Under the pieces are notes generated by a model. The model did not search any database. It worked only from the letters and a program-made list of their open reading frames with translations, and had not been told where the DNA came from. A stretch of DNA of 6,097 bases from Candidatus Thorarchaeota archaeon. Lineage in GTDB: Archaea > Asgardarchaeota > Thorarchaeia > Thorarchaeales > Thorarchaeaceae. The translations under genes were made by a program, and so were the position numbers. The stretch's first letter is position 1; each line of letters opens with the position of its first letter. This document shows positions 1-6,097 of the stretch, in pieces. Where the stretch lies: positions 1-6,097 of the forward strand of contig JAHQWZ010000121.1 in the NCBI GenBank assembly GCA_029856425.1. Reading direction: 5' to 3'.

Positions 1-495
1 CTTCAGGATCCTCCAATTCTACTATTTGACGAGCCTACACAAGGCTTGGATCCAACCTTCGCCTCAGACCTCAGAACCTACATCAGGCATGAGTTGCGAG
101 ATAAAACAATCCTGCTGACCACACACTACATGCATGAAGCAGACATGCTATGTGACAAGATTGCCCTCATCAATGAGGGAGAGATCAAGAGCTTTGGAAC
201 GCCTCGTGACTTGAAGGAAGAAGTCCGTGATTACGATAGCCTCCACATAACGTTGGTGGGGAAGCCAAATCTGGATGCCGTCAAGGGCATGGAAATGGTG
301 ATGTCTGCCTCGATGACTGAAAGGAATGGACATACAGACTTAGTGGTCACCGCAAAGGACGGATACAAGCTGGCCCGTAGACTCCTCAACATGTTACATG
401 ATGCAGCTGGAGTGAAAGTCGAGCATTTTCAAGTGAAAGAGCCAACACTTGATGACGTGTTCTTGAAGATGACTGGAAGGAGGATTGATGATTGA
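1..495 (+). CDS. ABC-2 type exporter ATP-binding subunit, C-terminal part (5' truncated by window)
   Basis: This is the nucleotide-binding subunit of a DrrA/CcmA-like exporter; it hydrolyses ATP on the cytoplasmic side to drive the two permeases encoded next. The frame is open from base 1, giving 164 visible residues. Seen near the start are Walker B (ILLFDEP, residues 6-12, with D10 and catalytic E11), the D-loop region (TQGLDP, 13-18) and the H-switch histidine (TTH, H42). The ending PTLDDVFLKMTGR is the typical close of this subfamily, after a small C-terminal domain of about 80 residues. Walker A, the Q-loop and the LSGGQ signature must lie upstream of the window. A TTG at position 46 could be taken for a start, but it falls inside the D-loop and is not one. 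The stop overlaps the next gene by 4 bp. The family assignment is firm; the substrate cannot be inferred. Confidence 0.95.
   Translation, partial: LQDPPILLFDEPTQGLDPTFASDLRTYIRHELRDKTILLTTHYMHEADMLCDKIALINEGEIKSFGTPRDLKEEVRDYDSLHITLVGKPNLDAVKGMEMVMSASMTERNGHTDLVVTAKDGYKLARRLLNMLHDAAGVKVEHFQVKEPTLDDVFLKMTGRRIDD
475..483 (+). promoter_or_regulatory. Shine-Dalgarno site for the first permease
   Basis: GGAAGGAGG lies inside the end of the ATPase gene, 8 nt before the TTG at 492. It decides the unusual start: an in-frame TGA sits at 489-491, just upstream of the TTG, and the nearby ATG at 488 is in another frame. Confidence 0.75.
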
Positions 496-1397
496 CAGAT
501 ACCTCGATAGACTCCAAGGAAGATCAGGTCTTCCTTAATGGCTCTTCATACTTAACAGAGTTCAAACCAGTCTTCTTTGATTGGACTGCAGCAATCATTA
601 TAGCTAAAAAGAACCTGAGGCTTGCTATCAGATACCCAGCGAATGTTCTGATTTGGGGAATATTGCCAGTCGTGTGGTTTGCTCCATTCATCCTCATGGC
701 GACTGCAATCGCTGGCCCCGAAACAAGCGTATACTTCACAGAATTGTCTGGATTTGACAACTACATCACGTTCAGCATCATTGGCTGGTTTGTTATCATG
801 TTCTTGGACAATAGCATCTGGGGCATAGGGAACAACTTCAGGTGGGAGCAGTTCAGCGGAACATTGGAGCCGCTGTTCATGGCTCCAGTGCCAAGGGTAA
901 GTCTATTGCTGGGCGCTGCGTTCTCAGACAGTATTCAGGCGGTCTTTCAGACTAGTATGCTTCTGGGGATATCCACAGTGATATTCGGATCACGCTATGT
1001 ATTAACACAGATACTGCCTATTGCCATCATAATGCTTGTGATGATCATTGCGCTGTACGGATTCGGATTCATGGTCGCGGGCCTGATCATCGTGTTCAAG
1101 GATCCAAGTGTGCTCACAGAACTGGTTTCAGAAGTGACATGGATGATATCACCAGTTCAGTATCCACTAGCAGCTCTGCCAAGCCCAGTGAGATTTGCCG
1201 CATATCTAATCCCCACAACTCTGGCAATAGTGACAATTCGAGAGCTTGCCATTACTGGAATCATGAATGTGGTAAGCTTTCTAACAGCTCTCTGTGGACT
1301 TGGACTCATTGCGATCCTATTCTGGACAATAGGATTGGGATCATTCAGGTATGCTGTGAGATGGTCAAGAGAGCGAGGACATATGGGAGGTTTCTGA
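492..1397 (+). CDS. ABC-2 type transporter permease, first of two
   Basis: This is a 301-aa integral membrane subunit of the ABC-2 (DrrB-like, COG0842-type) family, which with a partner permease forms the export path through the cytoplasmic membrane. A soluble N-terminus of about 45 residues is followed by about six hydrophobic segments, near residues 52-74, 92-110, 137-165, 172-202, 212-230 and 260-284, and a basic C-terminal tail (RYAVRWSRERG). The loop GTLEPLFMAPVPR (123-135) matches the conserved cytoplasmic segment expected to contact the ATPase. The start is TTG, overlapping the ATPase stop as TTGA. No other start is possible upstream because of the in-frame TGA at 489-491, and a strong Shine-Dalgarno precedes it. 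It is paralogous to the next gene, sharing the YP-x-x-VL-W motif before helix 1 and the GTLE loop. The family is clear; the transported compound is unknown. Confidence 0.92.
   Translation: MTDTSIDSKEDQVFLNGSSYLTEFKPVFFDWTAAIIIAKKNLRLAIRYPANVLIWGILPVVWFAPFILMATAIAGPETSVYFTELSGFDNYITFSIIGWFVIMFLDNSIWGIGNNFRWEQFSGTLEPLFMAPVPRVSLLLGAAFSDSIQAVFQTSMLLGISTVIFGSRYVLTQILPIAIIMLVMIIALYGFGFMVAGLIIVFKDPSVLTELVSEVTWMISPVQYPLAALPSPVRFAAYLIPTTLAIVTIRELAITGIMNVVSFLTALCGLGLIAILFWTIGLGSFRYAVRWSRERGHMGGF
1385..1390 (+). promoter_or_regulatory. Shine-Dalgarno site for the second permease
   Basis: GGGAGG lies in the last codons of the first permease, 8 nt before the ATG at 1399. This is the same spacing as at the preceding gene junction and supports coupled translation of the operon. 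Confidence 0.7.
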
Positions 1398-1398
1398 A

Positions 1399-2277
1399 AT
1401 GACAGAAATCAAGAGATCAGCCATCTTCGAAAGGATGTGGAAGAGAGAAGGTTTCCGAGCGGAGCTCAGAGCTGCAAATGCCCTCGCTATCAAGCAATGG
1501 AAAGTCGAATTCAGCTATCCACTGAGCGTGCTTTGGTTCATAGTGATGCCTATTCTCTGGTTCATACCTCTGCTCATCACAGGAACAGCTGTGAGTGGCG
1601 GTGAGGAGTCAACATATCTTGAGGGACTGGTAGGCACTGGAGATTGGTTGAGCTATGTCGCAATAGGTAGTGCGTACGCAGGTCTCTCCATCAGTATGAT
1701 GTGGGGTACGGGGTTCGCTCTGCGTAGAGAGCAGAATGTTGGAACTCTTGAAACACTGATGACTACACCAATGGGTAAAGGAACCCTTGTCTGGGGTTCC
1801 ACACTTCATAACCTTCAGCATGGAGGTCTTGGAGTTATTCTGCAACTTTGTGGATCAGTGCTGATCTTCGGCGTTCAGCTCAATATTTGGGGCATCCTCC
1901 CTGCTTTGGGAGTAGTGGCTCTTTCAATTATAGCGATGCAGGGGCTGGTCTTCACCATCGTATGTGTCATCTTGCTGGCTAAACAAGCTTGGATGGTGGT
2001 AGAGCTACTATCAAGTGTCCTATTCCTAGTAGCACCAATGTCTTACCCTATTGCGGTCCTTCCGCCTGCCCTCCAGTACATATCAGTGGCTTCGCCATTG
2101 ACATGGAGTGTAGAGGGCTTTCGTGGATTCCTCATGGAAGGAATTGGGTCTTCTCTAGTGCTGAATGCGGTTGGGGCCCTCATTGTACTAGATGTGGTCT
2201 TTCTGGTACTAGGGGTGCTCATGTTCAGATACACGGAGAGATATGTCCGGATGAAGGGTGCATTATCTCAGTTCTAG
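1399..2277 (+). CDS. ABC-2 type transporter permease, second of two
   Basis: This 292-aa membrane protein of the ABC-2 permease family is the probable partner of the preceding permease. About 40 mostly charged N-terminal residues (a likely interfacial helix) are followed by hydrophobic segments near 43-64, 85-104, 128-158, 165-194, 200-222 and 252-276, then a basic tail (RYTERYVRMKG). The loop GTLETLMTTPMGKG (115-128) corresponds to GTLEPLFMAPVPR of its neighbour, and YPLSVLWFIVMPILWFIPLL corresponds to the first helix there, so the pair arose by duplication but has diverged widely. The ATG follows the previous stop by 1 bp and has its own Shine-Dalgarno. It is the last gene of the operon, with a hairpin about 25 bp beyond the stop. 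The pairing as a heterodimer is inferred from gene order. Confidence 0.92.
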   Translation: MTEIKRSAIFERMWKREGFRAELRAANALAIKQWKVEFSYPLSVLWFIVMPILWFIPLLITGTAVSGGEESTYLEGLVGTGDWLSYVAIGSAYAGLSISMMWGTGFALRREQNVGTLETLMTTPMGKGTLVWGSTLHNLQHGGLGVILQLCGSVLIFGVQLNIWGILPALGVVALSIIAMQGLVFTIVCVILLAKQAWMVVELLSSVLFLVAPMSYPIAVLPPALQYISVASPLTWSVEGFRGFLMEGIGSSLVLNAVGALIVLDVVFLVLGVLMFRYTERYVRMKGALSQF

Positions 2278-2302
2278 AGAAATTGCAGAAAAAGAGAGAT
2301 GT

Positions 2303-2340
2303 GGCAAGGGATTGAGGACCCTTGCCCTTTTGTTTATTCT
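2303..2340. terminator. Hairpin with flanking T-runs between convergent genes
   Basis: GGCAAGGG (2303-2310) and CCCTTGCC (2319-2326) form a perfect 8-bp stem with an 8-nt loop. On the + strand the stem is followed by CTTTTGTTTATTCT. Read on the - strand it is followed by CTCTTTTTCT (complement of 2287-2296). It could therefore end both the exporter operon and the convergent surface-protein gene. Archaeal termination depends mainly on the T-run, so the role of the stem is uncertain. Confidence 0.6.
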
Positions 2341-2360
2341 AAATTGGTTGTCATCCAAAC

Positions 2361-4679
2361 TTACTCTTTGAACTTCTTTACATATACAACGTAGACGACT
2401 ATGATGATGCCAACGCCCAATGCAGCAGGCAAAGCAATACCACCCAAGATCGCGAGAATGTCAGGTCCCACAGGAGATATCTCTGGAAACTCTAGCTGAT
2501 GTGTTTCCATGGGTGTAATCTGGATCCAAAGGAACCCATCCGATCCGCTCCTTTCAGCGTAGATTCGTAGATGGCTTGTTTCGGATATGGCTCCGAATTG
2601 GAACGATATGTCGGGCAATACTCCTGTCAGTGCAGCATCCAAGTCGGTCCAAGCAGTATCATGTGTTCGGCTATCTACTTCACTGAAGAGAGTTGCTTCG
2701 AAGTTGGAGATATCTGCACTTAGGATTGATACGTTATACCAAGTTCCTATAGTGGTGTTTAGGTCTATGCCATACCATTCTACAGTGTCACCGATCCATG
2801 GTAGCGTGAAGTTATTTGAGTCAGCTGTGGTAGTGACATCCATTGACGTAGTGTCCCAATAGATGTCGCCTAATCTATTCACCCACTCAATTGTGAGATC
2901 CACAGGATAGTCTTCGTAGTGGTTTGTTGCTCCTAGGGTGTTATTTGCTACATAATGTGCGCAAATTCCCACAAATGCATAACCATCATGCCAAATTCTC
3001 GAACTCAGCATATATGTGACGTTGTTTGGATCTGAAGGATTAGTCATCAGTGATGACCCATCCCACCAGTTAGCCAAGTCAACATTCAAATTAGCTACAC
3101 CAAAGTCAGACATATCCCTCACTGTTATTTCAAGTGAAACAGTGACATTGTCGTGATTACCCAGATAGAGTGAAAGATTGTACGCCTGGAAGACACTTGT
3201 CGGAACATAGAATCCGCCCATGCGAACTATCTCAGATGTAGTATTGGTTGTAATGGGGCCCAGATTGAATTCAATCCATTCGTTCACGCCACTTCCAACT
3301 ACAATCTCAACCAGATAGTCACCTGCAGGCATATAGTAATCCGTGGCACTCGCGAGAGTGGCTCCATCGTTGATGCTACGTTCAACACGGAATCCGTCTT
3401 CAAATTCCACAGTTGTACTGATTTCAAAATCGCCTCCAGCGGCTGTGGAGTTCACTCTCAACAGAGAATCCTCTTCCAAGGTCATTCGATAGGCCCTAGT
3501 GTCGTCTATGGTAAAGTAGTTCTCTATTTGGAACTCTCTATTTACAGGTAGAGGCATCTCGTCAAGAGCCTGATGATAGAGTGTATACTCAATGTTGTCC
3601 CCGCCCATTACTGTGATGTAATGTGTATCGCCAATGTAGTTGTATACACCAGAGGTTGGAGTACCAATAGTGTCGATATAACGTGAGCCACCATCATATC
3701 CATACTCAAACGCATCACTTGTAAAGAAAATGGCTGGCGGCTGAGTTATGCCAATGAACATCTCGGGATAATTGAATGCATAGGATACCGATGCAAGGCT
3801 ATCTTGGGACCAGACCTTGTATGTATGAACTGTTGGAGCTAGCTCCTTGTGAACCAAGCTGCCAGTCTCATCTTCGATGACCATCTCACCAGTTGGCAAT
3901 TTCCCTGTGACAACCTCACCTAATCCGATTCGCTCAGGGGATATAGCCTCTGGGAGGATATCAAAGAGCGTATTGATAGTTCCCGCAGGGGTTGCTTCCA
4001 GTATCACAAGATAGGTTCCATCAATCGAAGGATTGAATGGAATAACTATGATATCACCGTCAGTCCCTCCCGTTTCGTATATGAAACGGCCTTCAGGATC
4101 CACGACCTGTACAAACCAAGAAACATCGTCTTGTCTGCAGTCTATTGTAAGATGGACAAACTCCTGACCTGCAATTGGAAGTGTCCCGAAGTAGACTGAA
4201 TCTCGTTCAACCATCACGGGAGTATGTTGGCCGAAAGCTAGTGAGAATGTTCTTGTTTCCATCGTAGTATTGACAACTACCCCACTACCATCAGCAGCAA
4301 TGAAGTCGTAGAAATTCGGGAGCCATGTTGGATTTCCGTAGATGCCTGTACTGAATCCCTGAAAGTTCATCCAGTCGAATGGTGCGTTTGCAGGTTCACT
4401 ACCAAGAAAATGGTTCCGCGACCAACCTGTATTATCATACGAGTACCTATAGAAATCAATGTCCTCATTCAGATGAAATATGGAACGAGACACCCGATCA
4501 AGGGGATCTGGCTCAAGATACAGATACGTATGATTGTTGGCTCCTGCCGGGAAAGCCTGATTATGTTTCTCGATAGCAATCTGCGTCTGAAGCGCTGATA
4601 CTGGAGCAACTAAAGACCCCAACATGAACGTAAACGTGATTGCTATCCCTAGTATGATTTTGCTGTTGATGTGCTTCAT
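2361..4679 (-). CDS. Large acidic secreted protein with C-terminal membrane anchor, function unknown
   Basis: I do not recognise a named family for this 772-aa protein. Residues 1-29 form a signal peptide (basic start, hydrophobic core, VSA as likely cleavage end). Residues 30-740 are a beta-rich ectodomain, and about 741-767 form one hydrophobic helix ending in KKFKE. The predicted topology is an external domain tethered to the cytoplasmic membrane. Two stretches (about 165-243 and 393-476) end in similar strands (GTYLVILE, GDYLVEIV) and resemble PPC-like or similar beta-sandwich domains; this is weak. There are eleven N-x-S/T sequons (N49, 137, 410, 479, 501, 511, 553, 579, 623, 641, 649). 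The ectodomain has about 100 Asp/Glu against 23 Arg and 4 Lys, and only two cysteines (C181, C573). The ATG is preceded by GAGGTGAGGG. No protease or glycosidase motif was seen. It might be a surface-layer, adhesion or binding protein. Confidence 0.88.
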   Translation of the reverse strand: MKHINSKIILGIAITFTFMLGSLVAPVSALQTQIAIEKHNQAFPAGANNHTYLYLEPDPLDRVSRSIFHLNEDIDFYRYSYDNTGWSRNHFLGSEPANAPFDWMNFQGFSTGIYGNPTWLPNFYDFIAADGSGVVVNTTMETRTFSLAFGQHTPVMVERDSVYFGTLPIAGQEFVHLTIDCRQDDVSWFVQVVDPEGRFIYETGGTDGDIIVIPFNPSIDGTYLVILEATPAGTINTLFDILPEAISPERIGLGEVVTGKLPTGEMVIEDETGSLVHKELAPTVHTYKVWSQDSLASVSYAFNYPEMFIGITQPPAIFFTSDAFEYGYDGGSRYIDTIGTPTSGVYNYIGDTHYITVMGGDNIEYTLYHQALDEMPLPVNREFQIENYFTIDDTRAYRMTLEEDSLLRVNSTAAGGDFEISTTVEFEDGFRVERSINDGATLASATDYYMPAGDYLVEIVVGSGVNEWIEFNLGPITTNTTSEIVRMGGFYVPTSVFQAYNLSLYLGNHDNVTVSLEITVRDMSDFGVANLNVDLANWWDGSSLMTNPSDPNNVTYMLSSRIWHDGYAFVGICAHYVANNTLGATNHYEDYPVDLTIEWVNRLGDIYWDTTSMDVTTTADSNNFTLPWIGDTVEWYGIDLNTTIGTWYNVSILSADISNFEATLFSEVDSRTHDTAWTDLDAALTGVLPDISFQFGAISETSHLRIYAERSGSDGFLWIQITPMETHQLEFPEISPVGPDILAILGGIALPAALGVGIIIVVYVVYVKKFKE

Positions 4680-4776
4680 TGCACACCCTCACCTCTAGAA
4701 AGCAAATATTATTCAAATTGTTATGAATGATTGTTGTATCTTATTCACTATGCGAGTCTATTAAAGGAACACAGAA
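4680..4776 (-). promoter_or_regulatory. Intergenic region between ksgA and the surface-protein gene, possible promoter
   Basis: These 97 bp are AT-rich. On the - strand a TATA-like CTTTAATAG (complement of 4758-4766) would put a transcript start near 4730-4735 and leave a leader of about 50 nt carrying the Shine-Dalgarno. A second AT-rich box (complement of 4704-4713) is too near the ATG to allow that leader. An imperfect inverted repeat lies at 4708-4731. A separate promoter for the surface protein is plausible but not proven. Confidence 0.35.
4686..4695 (-). promoter_or_regulatory. Shine-Dalgarno site for the surface-protein gene
   Basis: On the - strand GAGGTGAGGG ends 6 nt before the ATG at 4679. 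It contains the GGTGA core complementary to the archaeal 16S rRNA tail and supports both this start and a leadered transcript. Confidence 0.65.
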
Positions 4777-5688
4777 CTATAATCCCTCAGACTCTCTTTG
4801 ATAGAGATTCATCTTTTCATAGTACTTGTAGAACCTTCGGGTTATATCGCCAAATTCGTCCCATAGAATCCGAGTGATCCTCCCAAATTCAGGAGGTGTA
4901 ACGTAAAAGACCTGTTTCCGAACAATACCTTCACCAATAAGACGTCTAGCACGCATCATCTCGCTCTTCGATATCGAGAATGCCTTCAGTGTGTTCAGTG
5001 CTCTGCTAACTGACTTCTCTCTGAATGCGAAGGAGTACTTCAATACCTCTCTGAAGAAATCCTCTGATGGCACCTCGAACATTGGTGGTATCCTTTCAAG
5101 TCTCAGGAGAGCTGCATTCACGTCAGGTGAGGGATAGAACTTCGTTTTGGATATTGTGTGAAGAAGTCTGGCCTCTGTTCTCCTGGCAACTTGTACACTA
5201 AGACGACTGTACATGGCTTCGCCTGGTTTGGCAGCGATTCGCCTTGTAAGTCGCTCTTGGCATATTAGAATGGCCAGATCGAAGTCATAATTCATGAGCT
5301 TGAAGATGATAGGAAGAGCGACCTTGAAAGGAAGGTTTGATACGACCTTGTTGAATTTTGGAAATTCTGCGGTCACTGCATCATCGAAAACGATTTCCAA
5401 ATTGGGCGAACGCTTCTGAAGGTCGGCTAGAATATCTCTGAATTGTGCATCCTTTTCAATGGCAATGACTCGCTTTGCTTTACGCGCCAGGGCCTCGGTC
5501 AATATCCCTATGCCTGGTCCAATCTCAAGCACGATATCTTTCTTCCTCACTTCGGCTAGAGAAACCTCTCTGTTAATCAGATTGCGGTCTGTGATGAAAT
5601 TCTGACCATATTCTCTGTCTGGAAGTATTCCGTACTTCTCAAGCAATGGGCGAATCTTGACAGATGATTGTCGCTTTCTCTTAGTCAC
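4777..5688 (-). CDS. ksgA: 16S rRNA (adenine-N6,N6)-dimethyltransferase, KsgA/Dim1 family
   Basis: The enzyme transfers methyl groups from S-adenosylmethionine to two adjacent adenosines in the 3'-terminal hairpin of 16S rRNA, a late step in small-subunit assembly. Numbered from the GTG at 5688, the signatures are GQNF (28-31), SAM motif I EIGPGIG (55-61), the ribose-binding acid E78 in AIEKD, DDAV (102-105), catalytic motif IV NLPF (118-121), FYPSPDV (184-190) and FREKSVSRAL (222-231), in the usual order. Motif IV has Phe where most members have Tyr; mitochondrial TFB1M also has Phe. The length of 303 aa is a little above the usual 260-290, with an LLEKYG-type N-terminal helix. The frame opens with a TTG at 5698-5700 right after a TGA and lacks a Shine-Dalgarno there. 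The GTG at 5688 has GGTG 6 nt upstream and is preferred; the longer form adds four residues. It is divergent from the TldD-like gene. Confidence 0.95.
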   Translation of the reverse strand: MTKRKRQSSVKIRPLLEKYGILPDREYGQNFITDRNLINREVSLAEVRKKDIVLEIGPGIGILTEALARKAKRVIAIEKDAQFRDILADLQKRSPNLEIVFDDAVTAEFPKFNKVVSNLPFKVALPIIFKLMNYDFDLAILICQERLTRRIAAKPGEAMYSRLSVQVARRTEARLLHTISKTKFYPSPDVNAALLRLERIPPMFEVPSEDFFREVLKYSFAFREKSVSRALNTLKAFSISKSEMMRARRLIGEGIVRKQVFYVTPPEFGRITRILWDEFGDITRRFYKYYEKMNLYQRESEGL

Positions 5689-5694
5689 AGGATA

Positions 5695-5698
5695 CACC
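5695..5698 (-). promoter_or_regulatory. Short Shine-Dalgarno (GGTG) deciding the ksgA start
   Basis: GGTG on the - strand lies 6 nt before the GTG at 5686-5688. No such site precedes the in-frame TTG at 5698-5700 or the GTG that directly follows it. A four-base match is weak evidence by itself. Confidence 0.4.
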
Positions 5699-5700
5699 AA

Positions 5701-5806
5701 TCATTGATAGTCGCTAAGCTTCAATTGCTCCATCACACGCTGACATATGAAGATGTTTCTCAATCGGGAGTCTTTATTTACCCGCTAATTGATGCCGTAC
5801 GAGGTT
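5701..5806. promoter_or_regulatory. Divergent promoter region between ksgA and the TldD-like gene
   Basis: This is 106 bp between two divergently read genes. The clearest signal is TTTATTTA at 5773-5780, a TATA-like box on the + strand. At the usual archaeal distance it would start transcription near 5800-5807, almost at the ATG at 5807, giving a leaderless or nearly leaderless message. Its complement TAAATAAA could also serve ksgA, which would leave a leader of about 60 nt. No operator could be defined. Confidence 0.4.
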
Positions 5807-6097
5807 ATGATTTTGAAAGATGGCAGAGACCTTGCAGACCATTGTGTTGAGTTTGGAGAGAGCCAGGGTGCATCTTATGTTGAAGCTAGATATGTCGAGG
5901 ACCGAGTGAGAAGCTTAGCATTTCGCAACGCTGCGCCAATCTCAGGAGGCATGGTACCATCAAGTGGAATTGGCGTGAGAGTTCTTCTAGACGGCAACAT
6001 GGGATTTGCATCATTTGACCGGATAAAGAAGGATCTTGCAGAAGATGCAATTTTGGCAGCATGCAAGATGGCAAAAGGCGCAAAGAGAGATGCTCCA
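5807..6097 (+). CDS. TldD/PmbA-family protein, N-terminal part (3' truncated by window)
   Basis: Only the first 97 residues are visible. GASYVEARY (21-29), followed by a variable stretch and then GIGVRVLLDGNMGFAS (54-69), is the characteristic N-terminal pattern of TldD/PmbA (modulator of DNA gyrase) proteins, which form metalloprotease-like dimers or heterodimers that trim peptides. The metal-binding HExxxH-type motif of TldD would lie beyond the edge, so TldD and PmbA/TldE cannot be told apart. The chosen ATG at 5807 is followed by a helix typical of the family start. An in-frame ATG at 5792 would add five residues (MPYEV), but the TATA-like box at 5773-5780 would start transcription downstream of it. 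GAGG at 5801-5804 is only 2 nt from the ATG, too close to be a normal ribosome site. The frame is closed upstream by a TAA at 5786. Confidence 0.85.
   Translation, partial: MILKDGRDLADHCVEFGESQGASYVEARYVEDRVRSLAFRNAAPISGGMVPSSGIGVRVLLDGNMGFASFDRIKKDLAEDAILAACKMAKGAKRDAP

Noticed and set aside
46..495. A complete short ORF starting at TTG 46
   Set aside because: The TTG encodes Leu of the GLDP D-loop; the frame continues to base 1 with a Walker B motif, so it is an internal codon of a truncated ATPase.
1989..2315. 108-aa ORF overlapping the end of the second permease
   Set aside because: It is another frame of a clear permease gene, with no recognisable domain and Cys/Pro-rich out-of-frame composition, and it runs into the terminator hairpin.
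2361..2480. Archaeosortase sorting signal (PGF-CTERM type) at the end of the surface protein
   Set aside because: No PGF or similar tripeptide precedes the helix; the helix is long and ends in KKFKE, fitting a plain membrane anchor.
4590..4679. Lipoprotein signal in the surface protein
   Set aside because: The signal peptide has no lipobox cysteine; the first cysteine is C181.
5668..5850. 60-aa + strand ORF across the ksgA/TldD divergent region
   Set aside because: It overlaps the ksgA start, the promoter region and the TldD-like start in another frame; its sequence resembles no protein I know.
5875..6083. Two antisense ORFs of about 63-65 aa at the right edge
   Set aside because: They lie opposite the TldD-like coding frame, which shows clear family motifs, and have no start signals of their own.
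1..6097. tRNA, rRNA, CRISPR arrays, transposon ends or attachment sites
   Set aside because: I looked in all intergenic regions, all about 110 bp or shorter, and found no cloverleaf, spaced repeats or transposase remnants.

Overview
The window looks like part of an archaeal chromosome. Supporting signs are a Dim1/KsgA-type rRNA dimethyltransferase, a TldD/PmbA-family start, a large signal-peptide protein anchored by one C-terminal helix and rich in N-glycosylation sequons, GGTG/GAGGTGA-type Shine-Dalgarno sites, and TATA-like boxes instead of -35/-10 pairs. Base composition is moderate by eye. An Asgard-type (for example thorarchaeal) source would fit the gene style, but that is a guess; nothing here fixes the lineage.

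Layout. Positions 1-2277 (+) hold the end of an ABC-2 type exporter operon: the C-terminal half of the ATPase, then two paralogous permeases packed with a 4-bp overlap and a 1-bp gap. This suggests one ATPase energising a permease heterodimer. Its promoter and the ATPase start lie outside the window. An 8-bp hairpin with flanking T-runs on both strands (2303-2326) separates it from the convergent gene at 2361-4679 (-), a 772-aa acidic surface protein of unknown function. Behind that, on the same strand, is ksgA (4777 to 5688 or 5700). A divergent intergenic region of about 100 bp (5701-5806) separates ksgA from the start of a tldD/pmbA-like gene that runs off the right edge (5807-6097, +).

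How the parts relate. The exporter genes form a clear translationally coupled unit. The surface protein is convergent to it, so a shared function cannot be inferred from operon structure. ksgA and the surface-protein gene are co-directional but 97 bp apart, with a possible separate promoter. ksgA and the TldD-like gene are probably controlled from a shared divergent region. No intergenic stretch exceeds about 110 bp, and I see no RNA genes, mobile elements or CRISPR arrays. The least explained item is the surface protein: roughly 100 acidic against 27 basic residues in its ectodomain, no lysine for 479 residues, and 11 sequons. I found no convincing new multi-gene system.
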